A DNA stretch of 64,000 nt from Oceanirhabdus seepicola (GCF_023684385.1 NZ_JAGSOJ010000002.1:248001-312000), one strand, 5' to 3'; positions 26,198 through 35,607 are shown, counted from the stretch's first letter. Numbers and translations: made by a program. Notes: a model not told the origin generated them from the sequence alone.

Positions 26198-26800
26198 TTG
26201 AATACAAAAGAGAAAAAATACAAAAAGAGATCATTAGCATTAATATTAGCCATTGCATTAGCCATAGGGGGAGGAATTGGAGCAGGAACTTACGCATTCT
26301 TTACATCTATTTCAAAGGGTAATCAAAATAATATTAATGCTGGTAAGCTTGAGACTACTTTTGAAGATGAAACTATCGATATAGGGAGTGGGGGGAATCA
26401 TGTATCTTTGACTAACCTTGCACCAGGAAATAGTATTAATTACAATTTTAAAGTAACTAACGGGACAAGTACTATGGATCAGAAATATAAAATAAAATTA
26501 GTAAACAATAATGTTGATGAATCAGGAAATATCGTTTCAAATGATCTTATATCAGCAGCTATATATAATATTACAAAGAGTAATGGTACAACTATAGAAA
26601 CAAGAGTTGATTTAACATATGATGAATTAAAAGCATATTTATTAAAGGTTAGAACCTTGAGTTATAGCTCTAAAAAAGACCAAGATCAATATTCAATCAT
26701 AATGAGTTTACCAACAACACTAGGAAATGTTTATCAAGAAGCAAAAGGAGACTTCCAACTAGAAGTTGAATCAACACAAACAGAAGATACAGTTTTCTAA
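26198..26800 (+). CDS. TasA/camelysin (CalY)-family secreted protein, probable SipW substrate
   Basis: This 200-residue protein has a basic N-terminus, the long signal region LALILAIALAIGGGIGAGTYAFFT typical of SipW substrates (quoted in part: IGAGTYAFFTS), and a beta-rich mature domain. Family features include NINAGKLETTF, LTNLAPGNSINYNFKVTN and a C-terminal LEVESTQ strand. TasA proteins assemble into extracellular matrix fibres; camelysins are related surface metalloproteins. TTG 26198 follows AAGGAG. The partner sipW is about 1.9 kb upstream across the IscB insertion. Confidence 0.88.
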   Translation: MNTKEKKYKKRSLALILAIALAIGGGIGAGTYAFFTSISKGNQNNINAGKLETTFEDETIDIGSGGNHVSLTNLAPGNSINYNFKVTNGTSTMDQKYKIKLVNNNVDESGNIVSNDLISAAIYNITKSNGTTIETRVDLTYDELKAYLLKVRTLSYSSKKDQDQYSIIMSLPTTLGNVYQEAKGDFQLEVESTQTEDTVF

Positions 26801-26815
26801 TAGGATATTTATTTG

Positions 26816-26872
26816 AATCTGACATGAAATATGGAAGTTTAACTTTCTTAATTTCATGTCAGATTTTCTTTA
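26816..26872 (+). terminator. Terminator after the TasA-like gene
   Basis: AATCTGACATGAAAT (26816-26830) pairs perfectly with ATTTCATGTCAGATT (26851-26865), followed by TTCTTT. Confidence 0.85.
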
Positions 26873-26911
26873 TGTATACTGTGAATTTTGGTATAATTAT
26901 AGGAAATATTA

Positions 26912-26962
26912 TTCGAAAGTCTAAATAAGATATACTGACTAGTTATTTATTTGAATATGCCT
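26912..26962. repeat. MITE-like repeat M, copy 3 (one end only)
   Basis: TATACTGACTAGTTATTTAT followed by TTGAATATGCCT matches the right end of family M. The left end is missing or unrecognisable. The repeat ends 2 bases before the ribosome site of the amidohydrolase gene. Confidence 0.6.
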
Positions 26963-26977
26963 GAAGGGGGAAGTTTC

Positions 26978-28132
26978 ATGTTGTTTTTAAAAAATGCAGA
27001 AATACATACAATGGTTGGAGAAACTATTGAGAACGGACAGATTCTTATAGAAAATGGCAAAATTAAAGCTATAGGAAAAGAGGTTAAATGTCCAGAAGGG
27101 GCTGAAGTAATCGAATGTGAGGGTGGATTTGTAATGCCTGGATTAATAGATGCACATAGTCATCTTGGTATGTGGGAGAATGCTATGGGTTTTGAAGGTA
27201 GTGATGGCAATGAAGCGTGTGATCCTGTAACACCACATTTAAGAGCTATTGATGGAATGAATCCTAAAGATGAGTTTTTCAGAGAAGCATTGGAAGCGGG
27301 AGTTACAACAGTAGCATCAGGCCCTGGTAGTGCTAATGTAATTGGAGGACAATATGCAATTGTAAAGACTCATGGAGATAGAATTGATGATATGATAATC
27401 AACGAGAGTTTTGCTATGAAGTGTGCTTTTGGTGAAAATCCTAAAAGAGTCTATAACGCTCAGAAGAAATCACCAAGTACAAGAATGGCTACTGCAGCAA
27501 TTTTAAGAGAAAACTTAGCTAAAGCAAAAGAATATGCTGCTAAGAAAGATAGAGCTAATGGTGATCTAGAGAAAATGCCAGCTTTTGATATGAAAATGGA
27601 AGCACTTGAGAGAGTAATACGAAAAGAAATACCATTAAAATCACATGCTCATAGATCTGATGATATATTAACATCATTGAGAATTGCAAAAGAATTTGAT
27701 GTGGATATCACATTAGATCACTGTACTGAGGGACACTTGATTGTTGATTATCTAAAAGAAGGATATCAGAAGGGTATAATAGTTGGACCAACAATGTCAA
27801 GTAGATCAAAGATCGAGCTTAAGAATTTAACATTTGATACACCTGGGATACTCTCTAATGCAGGAATTAAAATTGCAATAATGACAGATCATCCAGTTAT
27901 TCCCCAAGAATATTTGATGGTTTGTGTAGCATTAGCAGCTAGAGCGGGAATGAAAGAGGAAGATGCTTTAAAAGCAGTAACTATTAATGCAGCAGAAATC
28001 ATTGGTATTGGCGATAGAGTTGGAAGTCTTGAAGAAGGTAAAGATGGAGATATTGTTGTTTACACAGGACACCCATTTGATCTTAGAAGCCAAGTTAAGA
28101 ATGTTATTATAGATGGAAAAGTGGTTAAGTAA
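26978..28132 (+). CDS. Amidohydrolase-superfamily metal-dependent hydrolase (imidazolonepropionase-like)
   Basis: This 384-residue TIM-barrel enzyme has metal ligands in DAHSHLG, a later histidine pair in KSHAHRSDD, the DHCTEGH block, and the catalytic Asp in MTDHPV. The C-terminal SLEEGKDGDIVVYTGHPFD strand is typical of cytosolic deaminase/imidazolonepropionase-like amidohydrolases. No hut genes are adjacent, so the substrate is not inferred. ATG 26978 follows AAGGGGG; an in-frame ATG at 26951 lies in the MITE remnant and is rejected. Confidence 0.9.
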   Translation: MLFLKNAEIHTMVGETIENGQILIENGKIKAIGKEVKCPEGAEVIECEGGFVMPGLIDAHSHLGMWENAMGFEGSDGNEACDPVTPHLRAIDGMNPKDEFFREALEAGVTTVASGPGSANVIGGQYAIVKTHGDRIDDMIINESFAMKCAFGENPKRVYNAQKKSPSTRMATAAILRENLAKAKEYAAKKDRANGDLEKMPAFDMKMEALERVIRKEIPLKSHAHRSDDILTSLRIAKEFDVDITLDHCTEGHLIVDYLKEGYQKGIIVGPTMSSRSKIELKNLTFDTPGILSNAGIKIAIMTDHPVIPQEYLMVCVALAARAGMKEEDALKAVTINAAEIIGIGDRVGSLEEGKDGDIVVYTGHPFDLRSQVKNVIIDGKVVK

Positions 28133-28149
28133 ATAAAGTATAATGAAGG

Positions 28150-28180
28150 AAGCTTCTGCTTAATGGCAGAAGCTTTATTG
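28150..28180 (+). terminator. Terminator after the amidohydrolase gene
   Basis: AAGCTTCTGC / GCAGAAGCTT with a short loop is followed by TATTG; the T-run is weak. Confidence 0.55.
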
Positions 28181-28195
28181 GTGTAGTAGCAACTT

Positions 28196-28324
28196 TTACT
28201 TTTCAATTATTTGAAACATTTCTTCCACTGTAGTATTAAATACTTTAGCTATATCAAACGCCAATTTCAGGGATGGATTGTATTTAACATTCTCTAGGGG
28301 ACCTATTGTTTGTCATTCATAGGC
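28196..28324 (-). pseudogene. Decayed Xre-family regulator (3' end only)
   Basis: The minus strand reads AYE, a stop (TGA in place of a sense codon), then QTIGPLENVKYNPSLKLAF and DIAKVFNTTVEEMFQIIEK, then TAA. This matches the C-terminal half of the Xre protein at 5182 (EKGKYNPS...IAKIFNLTIEEVF). The helix-turn-helix start is missing, so it is a remnant. The rest of the 473-base gap to 28605 holds an AT-rich stretch and MITE copy 4. Confidence 0.7.
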
Positions 28325-28415
28325 ATTATTTACACTGTTCGCTAGATTAAAAAGTTCAAAAAGGATATAATTTATATTGATATATTATATTTGGATATAT
28401 TTAATATGAGAGCTG

Positions 28416-28575
28416 AGGCATATTCAAACAAATAACAAGCCAGTATGCTAGTCTATTTTGCATAATACTTCTTCGTCAGAACCCACTGATAGAGTAACTA
28501 TCAGTAGAACCTAACTCATCGTCTGATGCAAAATATCTGTCGCATCTTTGACATGCTATTTATTTTCATACGCCT
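28416..28575. repeat. MITE-like repeat M, copy 4 (160 bp, long form, inverted relative to copy 2)
   Basis: The ends are AGGCATATTCAAACAAATAA and GCTATTTATTTTCATACGCCT (quoted in part). The inner section has the complement of GTCAAAGATGCGACAGATA and the words AGAACCCACTGATAG...CTATCAGTAGAACC, matching copy 2 reversed. It ends 23 bases before the helicase ribosome site. Confidence 0.8.
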
Positions 28576-28614
28576 AAAACTCTATGAAAATAGAAATTGG
28601 AGTAGTTGAATGAT

Positions 28615-30960
28615 ATGAAAAATATGATAAAAATTTCGGTTAGGAACTTAGTTGAATTTGTAATGTCCTCAGGAGATCTTGATATGGTAAGAATGAATAA
28701 TGCCAGAGCTGTTGAAGGTACTAGAATTCATAAACTAATTCAGAGTAGCAGTGGAGATAATTATGATTCTGAGGTTATGTTGAAGTATGTTTATGAAGGG
28801 GAAGAACTTCAGGTTGAGGTTAGCGGAAGAGCTGACGGTATTATAAGAGAAGGTGATAAGTGTACTATTGATGAGATTAAATCAACAACTAAACCTTTAA
28901 AGGAAATAACAGAGGATATGAATCCATTGCATTGGGCACAGGCTAAAGGATATGGGTTTATTTTTGCACTTAAGAATGAAATTGAAACTATAGATATACA
29001 GCTTACATATTATCAATTAGAGCAAGAAAAAATAATAAGATTTAAAAAGAGTTTTTCGATTGAGGAACTAAAAAATGATTTTATTGGATTAATTGAAGAA
29101 TATCTAGGATGGGCTGAAAAAATTGATAGGTGGATAAAGTTACGAGATGAAACTATAGAAGAGCTACAATTCCCATATGGTGAATTTAGAAAAGGTCAGA
29201 GAAAGTTAGCAGTGAGTGTTTATACTGCTTTGAAGGAAAAAGAAAAGTTGTTTTTGAAAGCACCTACTGGAATTGGGAAAACATTAGGAACAGCTTTCCC
29301 AACATTGAAATATATGGGGGAAGAAGGGCTTGAAAAGATATTTTATCTTACGGCTAAAACAATAACTAGAACTGCAGCTGAAGATGCGTTCCACAAAATG
29401 CGAAGAGGGGGACTTAGGTTAAAAACCCTCACCTTAACTGCAAAAGATAAGATATGTATTGATAATACAAAGAAATGTGATCCAGAAGAATGTGAATACG
29501 CTAAAGGTTTCTTTGATAAATTGAAGCCAGCAATAAAGGAAATATTCACAAATGAGGATTCTTTTGATAGAGATAAAATTTTAGAGTATAGTGAAAAACA
29601 TAAACTATGTCCATTTGAATACTCTTTGTCATTAGCAGAGTGGAGTGATGTGATTATATGTGACTATAACTATGCATATAACCCTCGGACATTCTTAAGA
29701 AGGTTCTTTGGAGATAGTAAAAAAAATTATGCTGTTCTAGTTGATGAAGCACATAACCTTGTAGATAGAGCGAGAGAAATGTATTCAGCGGAGATATATA
29801 AACAGCCAATTCTAGAGATTAGAAAGAAAATAAAAGACGACTTTCCTAATGTTGTTAAAGCGTTAAATAAGATAAATAGATTTATGATTGAAGCGAGAAA
29901 AGAATGTGAAGAATCAGATGGGGTAGTATTAAAAAAGGAAGCTCCTGATATGTTATATCCATATTTAACTAGGTTTATAGATCAAAGTGAAGAGGTCTTA
30001 GAAAACGGAGCAAATAAGGAATACTTTGATGAATTTATGGAGTTCTATTTTAAGGCAGTAGGAATGGTAAGAACTTGGGAGTTTTATGATGGAAACTATG
30101 TTACTTACTATGAAAAAATAGGACAGGATATTAAAATAAAACTCTTTTGTCTTGATCCTTCAAAGGTGTTACAGGAGAAGATGAAGATGGTGAGAAGTAC
30201 TATATTATTCTCTGCTACACTGCTTCCATTGGATTATTATATGAAGTTATTAGGAGGAAATGAGGAGTCATTAAGATTATCACTTGAATCTCCTTTTGAC
30301 CAGAAAAATCTATGTTTATTAGTTAATGATAAAATCTCAACTAAATATAGAGCAAGAGAGAAGACTATTCTCCAATTATGCAATGAAATAATGAACGTGG
30401 TCCGAAGTAAAAAGGGAAATTATATGATATTCTTCCCTTCATATAAATATATGAATGATGCTTTAGAGATATTAAATATGGCTGGGTTTAATCATAAGGT
30501 TGATGTAATCGTTCAAGATGTGAGTATGAATGAGAGAGAAAGAGAAGAATTCCTTGAAGAGTTTGATAAAGAAAGAGAGTGTTCAATGGCAGCTTTTACT
30601 GTTATGGGAGGAATCTTTGGAGAGGGAATAGATTTAACAGGAGATAGATTGACAGGAGCAATAATTGTAGGGGTAGGATTACCACAGATTTGCTTTGAGA
30701 GAGATATTATTAAGCAACATTTTAATGATAAGGGTAAGAATGGTTTCAATTATTCTTATGTTTATCCAGGTATGAATAGGGTGCTACAAGCAGCAGGCAG
30801 GGTTATAAGAACAGAAGAGGACAAGGGAGTGGTTCTTCTAATAGATGAAAGGTTTTCATATGGGGGTTATAAAAGTCTATTTCCTGAAGAATGGAGCCAT
30901 TATCATAGGATAGCAGATAAAGATGACCTTGAAGATGAATTAAGTGTATTTTGGGCATAA
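28615..30960 (+). CDS. Rad3/XPD-DinG-type helicase with N-terminal PD-(D/E)XK nuclease domain
   Basis: The 781-residue protein starts with a RecB/Cas4-like nuclease fold of about 170 residues: EGTRIHKLIQ, GRADGIIREGD and the catalytic IDEIKS. The helicase part has Walker A APTGIGKT, four cysteines around CIDNTKKCDPEEC and LCPFEY consistent with an iron-sulfur cluster, the VDEAHNL box, and C-terminal GIFGEGIDL and QAAGRVIRTEED motifs. It probably acts in DNA repair or processing of flapped/branched DNA. The start is ambiguous: TTG 28606 has only 3 bases to GGAG, while ATG 28615 has 12. Confidence 0.88.
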   Translation: MKNMIKISVRNLVEFVMSSGDLDMVRMNNARAVEGTRIHKLIQSSSGDNYDSEVMLKYVYEGEELQVEVSGRADGIIREGDKCTIDEIKSTTKPLKEITEDMNPLHWAQAKGYGFIFALKNEIETIDIQLTYYQLEQEKIIRFKKSFSIEELKNDFIGLIEEYLGWAEKIDRWIKLRDETIEELQFPYGEFRKGQRKLAVSVYTALKEKEKLFLKAPTGIGKTLGTAFPTLKYMGEEGLEKIFYLTAKTITRTAAEDAFHKMRRGGLRLKTLTLTAKDKICIDNTKKCDPEECEYAKGFFDKLKPAIKEIFTNEDSFDRDKILEYSEKHKLCPFEYSLSLAEWSDVIICDYNYAYNPRTFLRRFFGDSKKNYAVLVDEAHNLVDRAREMYSAEIYKQPILEIRKKIKDDFPNVVKALNKINRFMIEARKECEESDGVVLKKEAPDMLYPYLTRFIDQSEEVLENGANKEYFDEFMEFYFKAVGMVRTWEFYDGNYVTYYEKIGQDIKIKLFCLDPSKVLQEKMKMVRSTILFSATLLPLDYYMKLLGGNEESLRLSLESPFDQKNLCLLVNDKISTKYRAREKTILQLCNEIMNVVRSKKGNYMIFFPSYKYMNDALEILNMAGFNHKVDVIVQDVSMNEREREEFLEEFDKERECSMAAFTVMGGIFGEGIDLTGDRLTGAIIVGVGLPQICFERDIIKQHFNDKGKNGFNYSYVYPGMNRVLQAAGRVIRTEEDKGVVLLIDERFSYGGYKSLFPEEWSHYHRIADKDDLEDELSVFWA

Positions 30961-31196
30961 GAATTAATGTTGATAAGTTGCCTTGCATACTTGTGAATTG
31001 ATTCATGAGTTAGTTGCAAAAATATAATATAGATACTTGCTTCTTACAATTACATATGTTAATGTTTAATTGTAATTAAATATGCGTCTTAAATCGGGCG
31101 ATATGCTAAACTAGTGTGATGGGGTTTTCTCATTATGCTTTTTTTTGGAGGAAATACCCTTTGAGGCTCTAAATATAGGAAAAGTGGAGGTGTTTT

Positions 31197-32123
31197 ATGG
31201 ACAGTATATTTAAGAATAAGAAGTATGTGCCCGTATTAGCTTTAGTAGCATGTATCTTGTGGGGAAGTGCTTTCCCAGTATTGAAGATAAGCTATGGAGA
31301 GTTGAATATGGCTCCGATGGATTACAATAGTAAGATTGTATTTGCCGGTATGAGATTTTTCTTAGCATCAATGTTTTTATTCTTGATGACTATTTTTATA
31401 TTTAAGAAAAGTATTAAGATAACCATGAAAGATTTTGGATATCTATTTGTTCTGGGTTTATTACAAACATCATTGCAATATTTTTTCTTTTATAATGGAC
31501 TTGCGAACACAAGTGGAATGAAAGGCGCAATATTATCTTCATCCGGTACATTCATTGTGGTCATAATGGCACATTTTATTTATAAGAATGACAAGCTTAC
31601 TACAGAGAAAATCATAGGGCTAGTTACAGGACTTATAGGCATAATATTAGTAAATTGGGGCAGAGACTTAAACTTTGATTTCAAATTCAATGGTGAAGGA
31701 TTCCTTATAATAGCTGCATTTGTAAGTTCGTTTGGTACTTTTTTAGCTAAGAAACTATCTACTGAATTACATCCATTTGTGGTAACATCATGGCAAATGT
31801 TTTTAGGAGCTACAATGTTATTGATATATGGAGTACCTAAGATGCAAGAGGGAGCGTTGAAGTTTACTCCACTTGCCACAGGATTATTTATATATGCAGC
31901 TTTACTTTCGGCAATAGCCTTTGCTATATGGTATTCTTTATTGAAATATAACAAAGCGGGAGAGGTTTCAATGTACAAATTTATGGTTCCTGTTTCTGGA
32001 AGTATACTTTCCATAATATTTTTAGGGGAAAATAATATAACTTTAAATGTTATATGTGCATTGTTATTTGTAGCATCAGGAATAATATTGATTAATAAGA
32101 AACCTATAAGTAGAGAAAAATAG
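31197..32123 (+). CDS. EamA/DMT-superfamily transporter
   Basis: This 308-residue protein has ten predicted membrane helices in two EamA repeats (CILWGSAFPVLKISY at the start of the first, FGTFLAKKLSTELHPFV at the start of the second). DMT proteins move metabolites such as amino acids or nucleobases, usually outwards; the substrate is unknown. GGAGGTG precedes the ATG. The 236-base gap upstream has AT-rich sequence with no further gene. The protein is distinct from the second EamA gene at 38963. Confidence 0.9.
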   Translation: MDSIFKNKKYVPVLALVACILWGSAFPVLKISYGELNMAPMDYNSKIVFAGMRFFLASMFLFLMTIFIFKKSIKITMKDFGYLFVLGLLQTSLQYFFFYNGLANTSGMKGAILSSSGTFIVVIMAHFIYKNDKLTTEKIIGLVTGLIGIILVNWGRDLNFDFKFNGEGFLIIAAFVSSFGTFLAKKLSTELHPFVVTSWQMFLGATMLLIYGVPKMQEGALKFTPLATGLFIYAALLSAIAFAIWYSLLKYNKAGEVSMYKFMVPVSGSILSIIFLGENNITLNVICALLFVASGIILINKKPISREK

Positions 32124-32156
32124 AAAATAATTTTTAAAAGTAACAAATAAAATTTG

Positions 32157-32185
32157 TTGTACTAAATGATGAAAAATGTTAAAAT
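32157..32185 (+). promoter_or_regulatory. Sigma-A-type promoter for the YitT-family gene
   Basis: TTGTAC and TAAAAT are separated by 17 bases, about 58 bases before the ATG at 32244. Confidence 0.5.
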
Positions 32186-32243
32186 ATCAGAGCTGTATTA
32201 CATAAAAAGACAAAATGTGAATATGCTTATTTGAGGTGAAAGT

Positions 32244-33134
32244 ATGGAAAAGTTGAATAACAATAAAGAATTAAAAGATTATATATTAATATTAATAGGT
32301 ACAACTATTTTGGCTTTAGGAATTAATTTATTTCTTGCACCGTCTAAATTAGTAACTGGAGGGGTGACTGGTGTAGCTATAATGGTTGAGTATTTAAGTA
32401 AGACATATTTAAATGTGGCTATCCCAATTTGGTTAACTAACTTTGCGATAAATATTCCGTTATTTGCTATAGCTATTAAACAAAGAGGAATATCATTTGG
32501 AAAAAAATCATTATTTTCAGCAATATACCTAAGTATCGCCCTTTGGTATACAGCCTTTATTCCGAATCCATTTTCCGCTGAAAGTGACTTGTTATTAGCT
32601 GCTATATTTGGAGGAGCGCTTATTGGAGTAGGTTTAGGATTGGTTCTTAGGGCATCTGCTACAACTGGTGGTACGGATATGTTAGCAACTATAATAAAAT
32701 ATAAGTATGAGAAATTTCCAATATCAAAGTTAATGATGGTTGTTGATTCAAGTATAATTATTATGGGATTTTTCATATTTGGAGCAAGAAAGGCAATGTA
32801 TGCAGTAATATGTGTATATGTTGTTACTAAGGTTGTGAATAGTTTACTAGAAGGTATGCATTTTGCTATAGCTGCATTTATTATTTCTGATAAGAGTGAT
32901 GAGATTGCACGAGAACTTTTAGAAAACGTAAAAAGAGGAGCTACTGGGATAAAAGCAAAAGGAATGTATACTAAGAAAGATAAAGATATGTTATTTGTAG
33001 TAGTATCTAAAAAAGAGATACATTCAGTGAGACAGGTTGTTAAAAATATTGATGAGAAAGCCTTTATTACAATTACTAATGTTAGAGAAGTTTTAGGGGA
33101 AGGATTCATTGAAGATACGAATACTCTAGTTTAA
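32244..33134 (+). CDS. YitT-family membrane protein (DUF2179 C-terminal domain)
   Basis: This 296-residue protein has five to six N-terminal membrane helices, with LVTGGVTGVAIMVEY and ATTGGTDMLATI as the recognisable YitT repeats. A cytosolic DUF2179 domain of about 80 residues follows, including GATGIKAKGMYTKKDKDML and ITNVREVLGEGF. The family is abundant in Firmicutes and its transport substrate is not established. It has its own promoter and terminator. Confidence 0.92.
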   Translation: MEKLNNNKELKDYILILIGTTILALGINLFLAPSKLVTGGVTGVAIMVEYLSKTYLNVAIPIWLTNFAINIPLFAIAIKQRGISFGKKSLFSAIYLSIALWYTAFIPNPFSAESDLLLAAIFGGALIGVGLGLVLRASATTGGTDMLATIIKYKYEKFPISKLMMVVDSSIIIMGFFIFGARKAMYAVICVYVVTKVVNSLLEGMHFAIAAFIISDKSDEIARELLENVKRGATGIKAKGMYTKKDKDMLFVVVSKKEIHSVRQVVKNIDEKAFITITNVREVLGEGFIEDTNTLV

Positions 33135-33161
33135 TCTAATTTAAAATTGATAAAAAATAGG

Positions 33162-33194
33162 AAAAATGTAAAGCGAGTCTTTACATTTTTTTTG
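33162..33194 (+). terminator. Terminator after the YitT-family gene
   Basis: AAAAATGTAAAG pairs with CTTTACATTTTT around CGAGT, with a run of T. Confidence 0.85.
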
Positions 33195-33331
33195 TTATAT
33201 TTCTTATAAAAACAACATATAATGGTATTTACTATTAAAGCGAAGTGTTGTATTATATCAATGGGATATATCGGATATATATGAAGATATATGAATGAAA
33301 ACTTAGGAAATTTTGAAAAAGTGGGGTTAAA

Positions 33332-35296
33332 ATGAGTATTGATTTGAAGGAGTTTTTATTTTTAAATAGTAAAGATATTTTTGATAATACTAGAAGTGGA
33401 TGGACAAAAGATAAGGGACTAAAATGGAATATAGAAGAAGTACTTGAAAAAATAAAAAGCGATACAGATATGAATGTGTTTTTGGAAATAATACTAGATG
33501 ATTTTCTGAGAAGGTTGTTGAATATTAAAAATGAATCAAAAAATGAAATAATCTATGAAGAAGTCATTTTTGCTTTTAAATGTTTAAAAAAAGAGACTTT
33601 TAAAATTATAGAAAACAAAGAAATCGATTTGCAAGAAAAAATGAAATTAATTATGGACTTCAATGAATTAGCTGATAATTTAGAACTGCTCATGATAAAA
33701 AAATTTGATAATGGTAAAACAGCATATTTGAATTTTGAAACTATTACTAAAATTGGGGATGCCAGTGTAATTCTTTCTGTGAATGATGAAATTATTTATG
33801 CTAATGAAGTTGCTAATAAAATGTTTGAATATACAACAAGCCAATTAAAAAGTGAGAAACGTGAGGATTTTTTCAAAATAATAAATAATATAGATATACC
33901 TAAAAATGATTTTGTTGAAGAAATATTTGAAGGGCAAGTTAAAAGAGATGATGAAATTGAAAAATGGATAGAATTTAGAATTGGTAAAATTGAACTTGAA
34001 AAACGTAATATAGAAGTCGCGATTGGTCAAGATGTATCAGCAAGAAAAGTAATGGAAGAAAAGCTGAAAGAAAGTGAAGAACGTTACAAGCTACTATTTG
34101 AGGTTATGCCTGATCCACTATATGCTTATGGGGAAGATGGAATTGTATTTGCTAATAATGCAGCCTTAAAAATGTTTGGTTATAATAAGTTTGAAGAAAT
34201 ACAAAATAAAAATTTGAATGAACTATGGTCTATATTACCAGAGTATCAAAGTAAATATCAGCAACAAATGGATAAGTTGAAAAGGATTGGAAAAATATCT
34301 GGGTTGGAGAAAAAGTGTATACGGAAGATTGATAACAAATTATTAGAACTAGAAACTACAGCAGTTTCGTACTTTATTGGAGGAGGGAAATTCGTAATAA
34401 ACATTAGTCGGGATATTGCCGAGAGAAATAAAGTAAGATTGCTTAAAGAGGGAGTTAGAGAAAAGACTCTGAAATTGGTAGAAGCTAAAAAATATGACGA
34501 ATTAAAAAATGAATTTTTAGCAAATATATCTCATGAATTTAGAACACCAATAAACATTATTATGACTGCAATGAAACTTGTAGAAACATTATTTAATGAA
34601 GATAAGTTAAATAAAGATGATTTAAAAAGATATACATACTTATCAAAGCAGAACTGCTTTAGGTTAATTAAATTGGTTGATAATATATTGGATATGACCA
34701 AAATTGATGCAGGTCATATGTTATTGGATTTAAAGAAAAGAAATATAGTAGAATTTATTGAAGATGTTACGATATCAGTAAGAGAGTATATTGCTAGTAA
34801 GAATCTAAAATTAATATTTGATACTAATGTGGAAGAGAGAATGATGCTCTTTGATATGAGTATTGTGGAGAGAATTATACTGAATTTATTATCTAATGCA
34901 GCTAAATACACCAATGCTGGTGGCGAGATTAACGTAAATATAATTGATACAAATAATAAAATTATTATTGAAGTTGAAGATAATGGAATAGGAATACCAA
35001 AGGATAAACAAAAAGTAATATTTGATAGATTTGTGCAAGTTGATAAAACCTTATCAAGGAATAAAGAGGGGAGCGGGATAGGATTATCCCTAGTGAGAGA
35101 ATTAGTAGAACTTCATAAAGGAAATATAAAAGTTATAAGTGAAGAAGGAATCGGAACAAAATTTATTATAGAGTTACCAATTGATGATAAAGAATTAAAT
35201 GATCTATTTGATAACTCATTACATGTAAATAGAGCTTCAAGGAGTTTAATTGAATCAATAGATATACAATTTTCAGATATTTATGCTCAATGGTAA
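33332..35296 (+). CDS. Cytosolic orphan PAS-domain sensor histidine kinase
   Basis: This 654-residue kinase has no membrane segment. The N-terminal 150 residues are unrecognised, followed by two PAS-like domains (about 155-240 and 250-370) and a HisKA domain with the phospho-accepting His about 401 in SHEFRTPIN. The HATPase domain has an N-box LSNAAKYT, G1 VEDNGIGIP and G2 GSGIGLSLV. No response regulator is adjacent. Orphan kinases of this layout phosphorylate Spo0A in several clostridia, and spmAB follows, so a sporulation role is plausible but unproven. Confidence 0.88.
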   Translation: MSIDLKEFLFLNSKDIFDNTRSGWTKDKGLKWNIEEVLEKIKSDTDMNVFLEIILDDFLRRLLNIKNESKNEIIYEEVIFAFKCLKKETFKIIENKEIDLQEKMKLIMDFNELADNLELLMIKKFDNGKTAYLNFETITKIGDASVILSVNDEIIYANEVANKMFEYTTSQLKSEKREDFFKIINNIDIPKNDFVEEIFEGQVKRDDEIEKWIEFRIGKIELEKRNIEVAIGQDVSARKVMEEKLKESEERYKLLFEVMPDPLYAYGEDGIVFANNAALKMFGYNKFEEIQNKNLNELWSILPEYQSKYQQQMDKLKRIGKISGLEKKCIRKIDNKLLELETTAVSYFIGGGKFVINISRDIAERNKVRLLKEGVREKTLKLVEAKKYDELKNEFLANISHEFRTPINIIMTAMKLVETLFNEDKLNKDDLKRYTYLSKQNCFRLIKLVDNILDMTKIDAGHMLLDLKKRNIVEFIEDVTISVREYIASKNLKLIFDTNVEERMMLFDMSIVERIILNLLSNAAKYTNAGGEINVNIIDTNNKIIIEVEDNGIGIPKDKQKVIFDRFVQVDKTLSRNKEGSGIGLSLVRELVELHKGNIKVISEEGIGTKFIIELPIDDKELNDLFDNSLHVNRASRSLIESIDIQFSDIYAQW

Positions 35297-35321
35297 GCAC
35301 TTGCTGCGCGTAGCTAAAAGG

Positions 35322-35607
35322 ATTACTCGTTTCATTTTGAATGAAAAATTGTACTTGAAATAGAATAATTTATATTAAAGATAAAAGAAAGATGTTGGTG
35401 ATTGTTTTAATATATCACCAACTTTTTTGATACTAAAAATTTTAGTTATTAAGAAAATATATTTTTATTTCAAATACAACATTTTATCTTAAGATAAAAT
35501 GAGTAAAATTCTATTCTTCTAAAGAACAATAAAATGTAGCTTCTCACACGAGTGAGAAGAATCCATCATTCTCCATTCTCCATTCTACATTATCAATTAT
35601 CCATTTG
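35322..35607. repeat. Hairpin-chain repeat E, copy 3 (interrupted)
   Basis: Modules TTTCATTTTGAATGAAA and TTGTACTTGAAATAGAA on the left continue on the right with TTTTATCTTAAGATAAAA, CTATTCTTCTAAAGAACAATA, GCTTCTCAC-ACGA-GTGAGAA, and CCATTCTCCATTCTACATTA end words. The middle is interrupted by a terminator hairpin and AT-rich sequence. It fills most of the 35297-35797 gap together with MITE copy 5. Confidence 0.65.
35394..35428 (+). terminator. Terminator downstream of the histidine kinase
   Basis: GTTGGTGA pairs with TCACCAAC around a 13-base loop, followed by TTTTTT. It lies within repeat E copy 3. Confidence 0.75.

Noticed and set aside
31580..32146. 188-residue minus-strand frame
   Set aside because: Antisense shadow of the EamA gene at 31197, whose motifs and ribosome site are clear.
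32279..33109. 276-residue open frame on the minus strand
   Set aside because: It is antisense to the well-supported YitT gene, has no ribosome site, and its composition is that of a complement of a hydrophobic protein.
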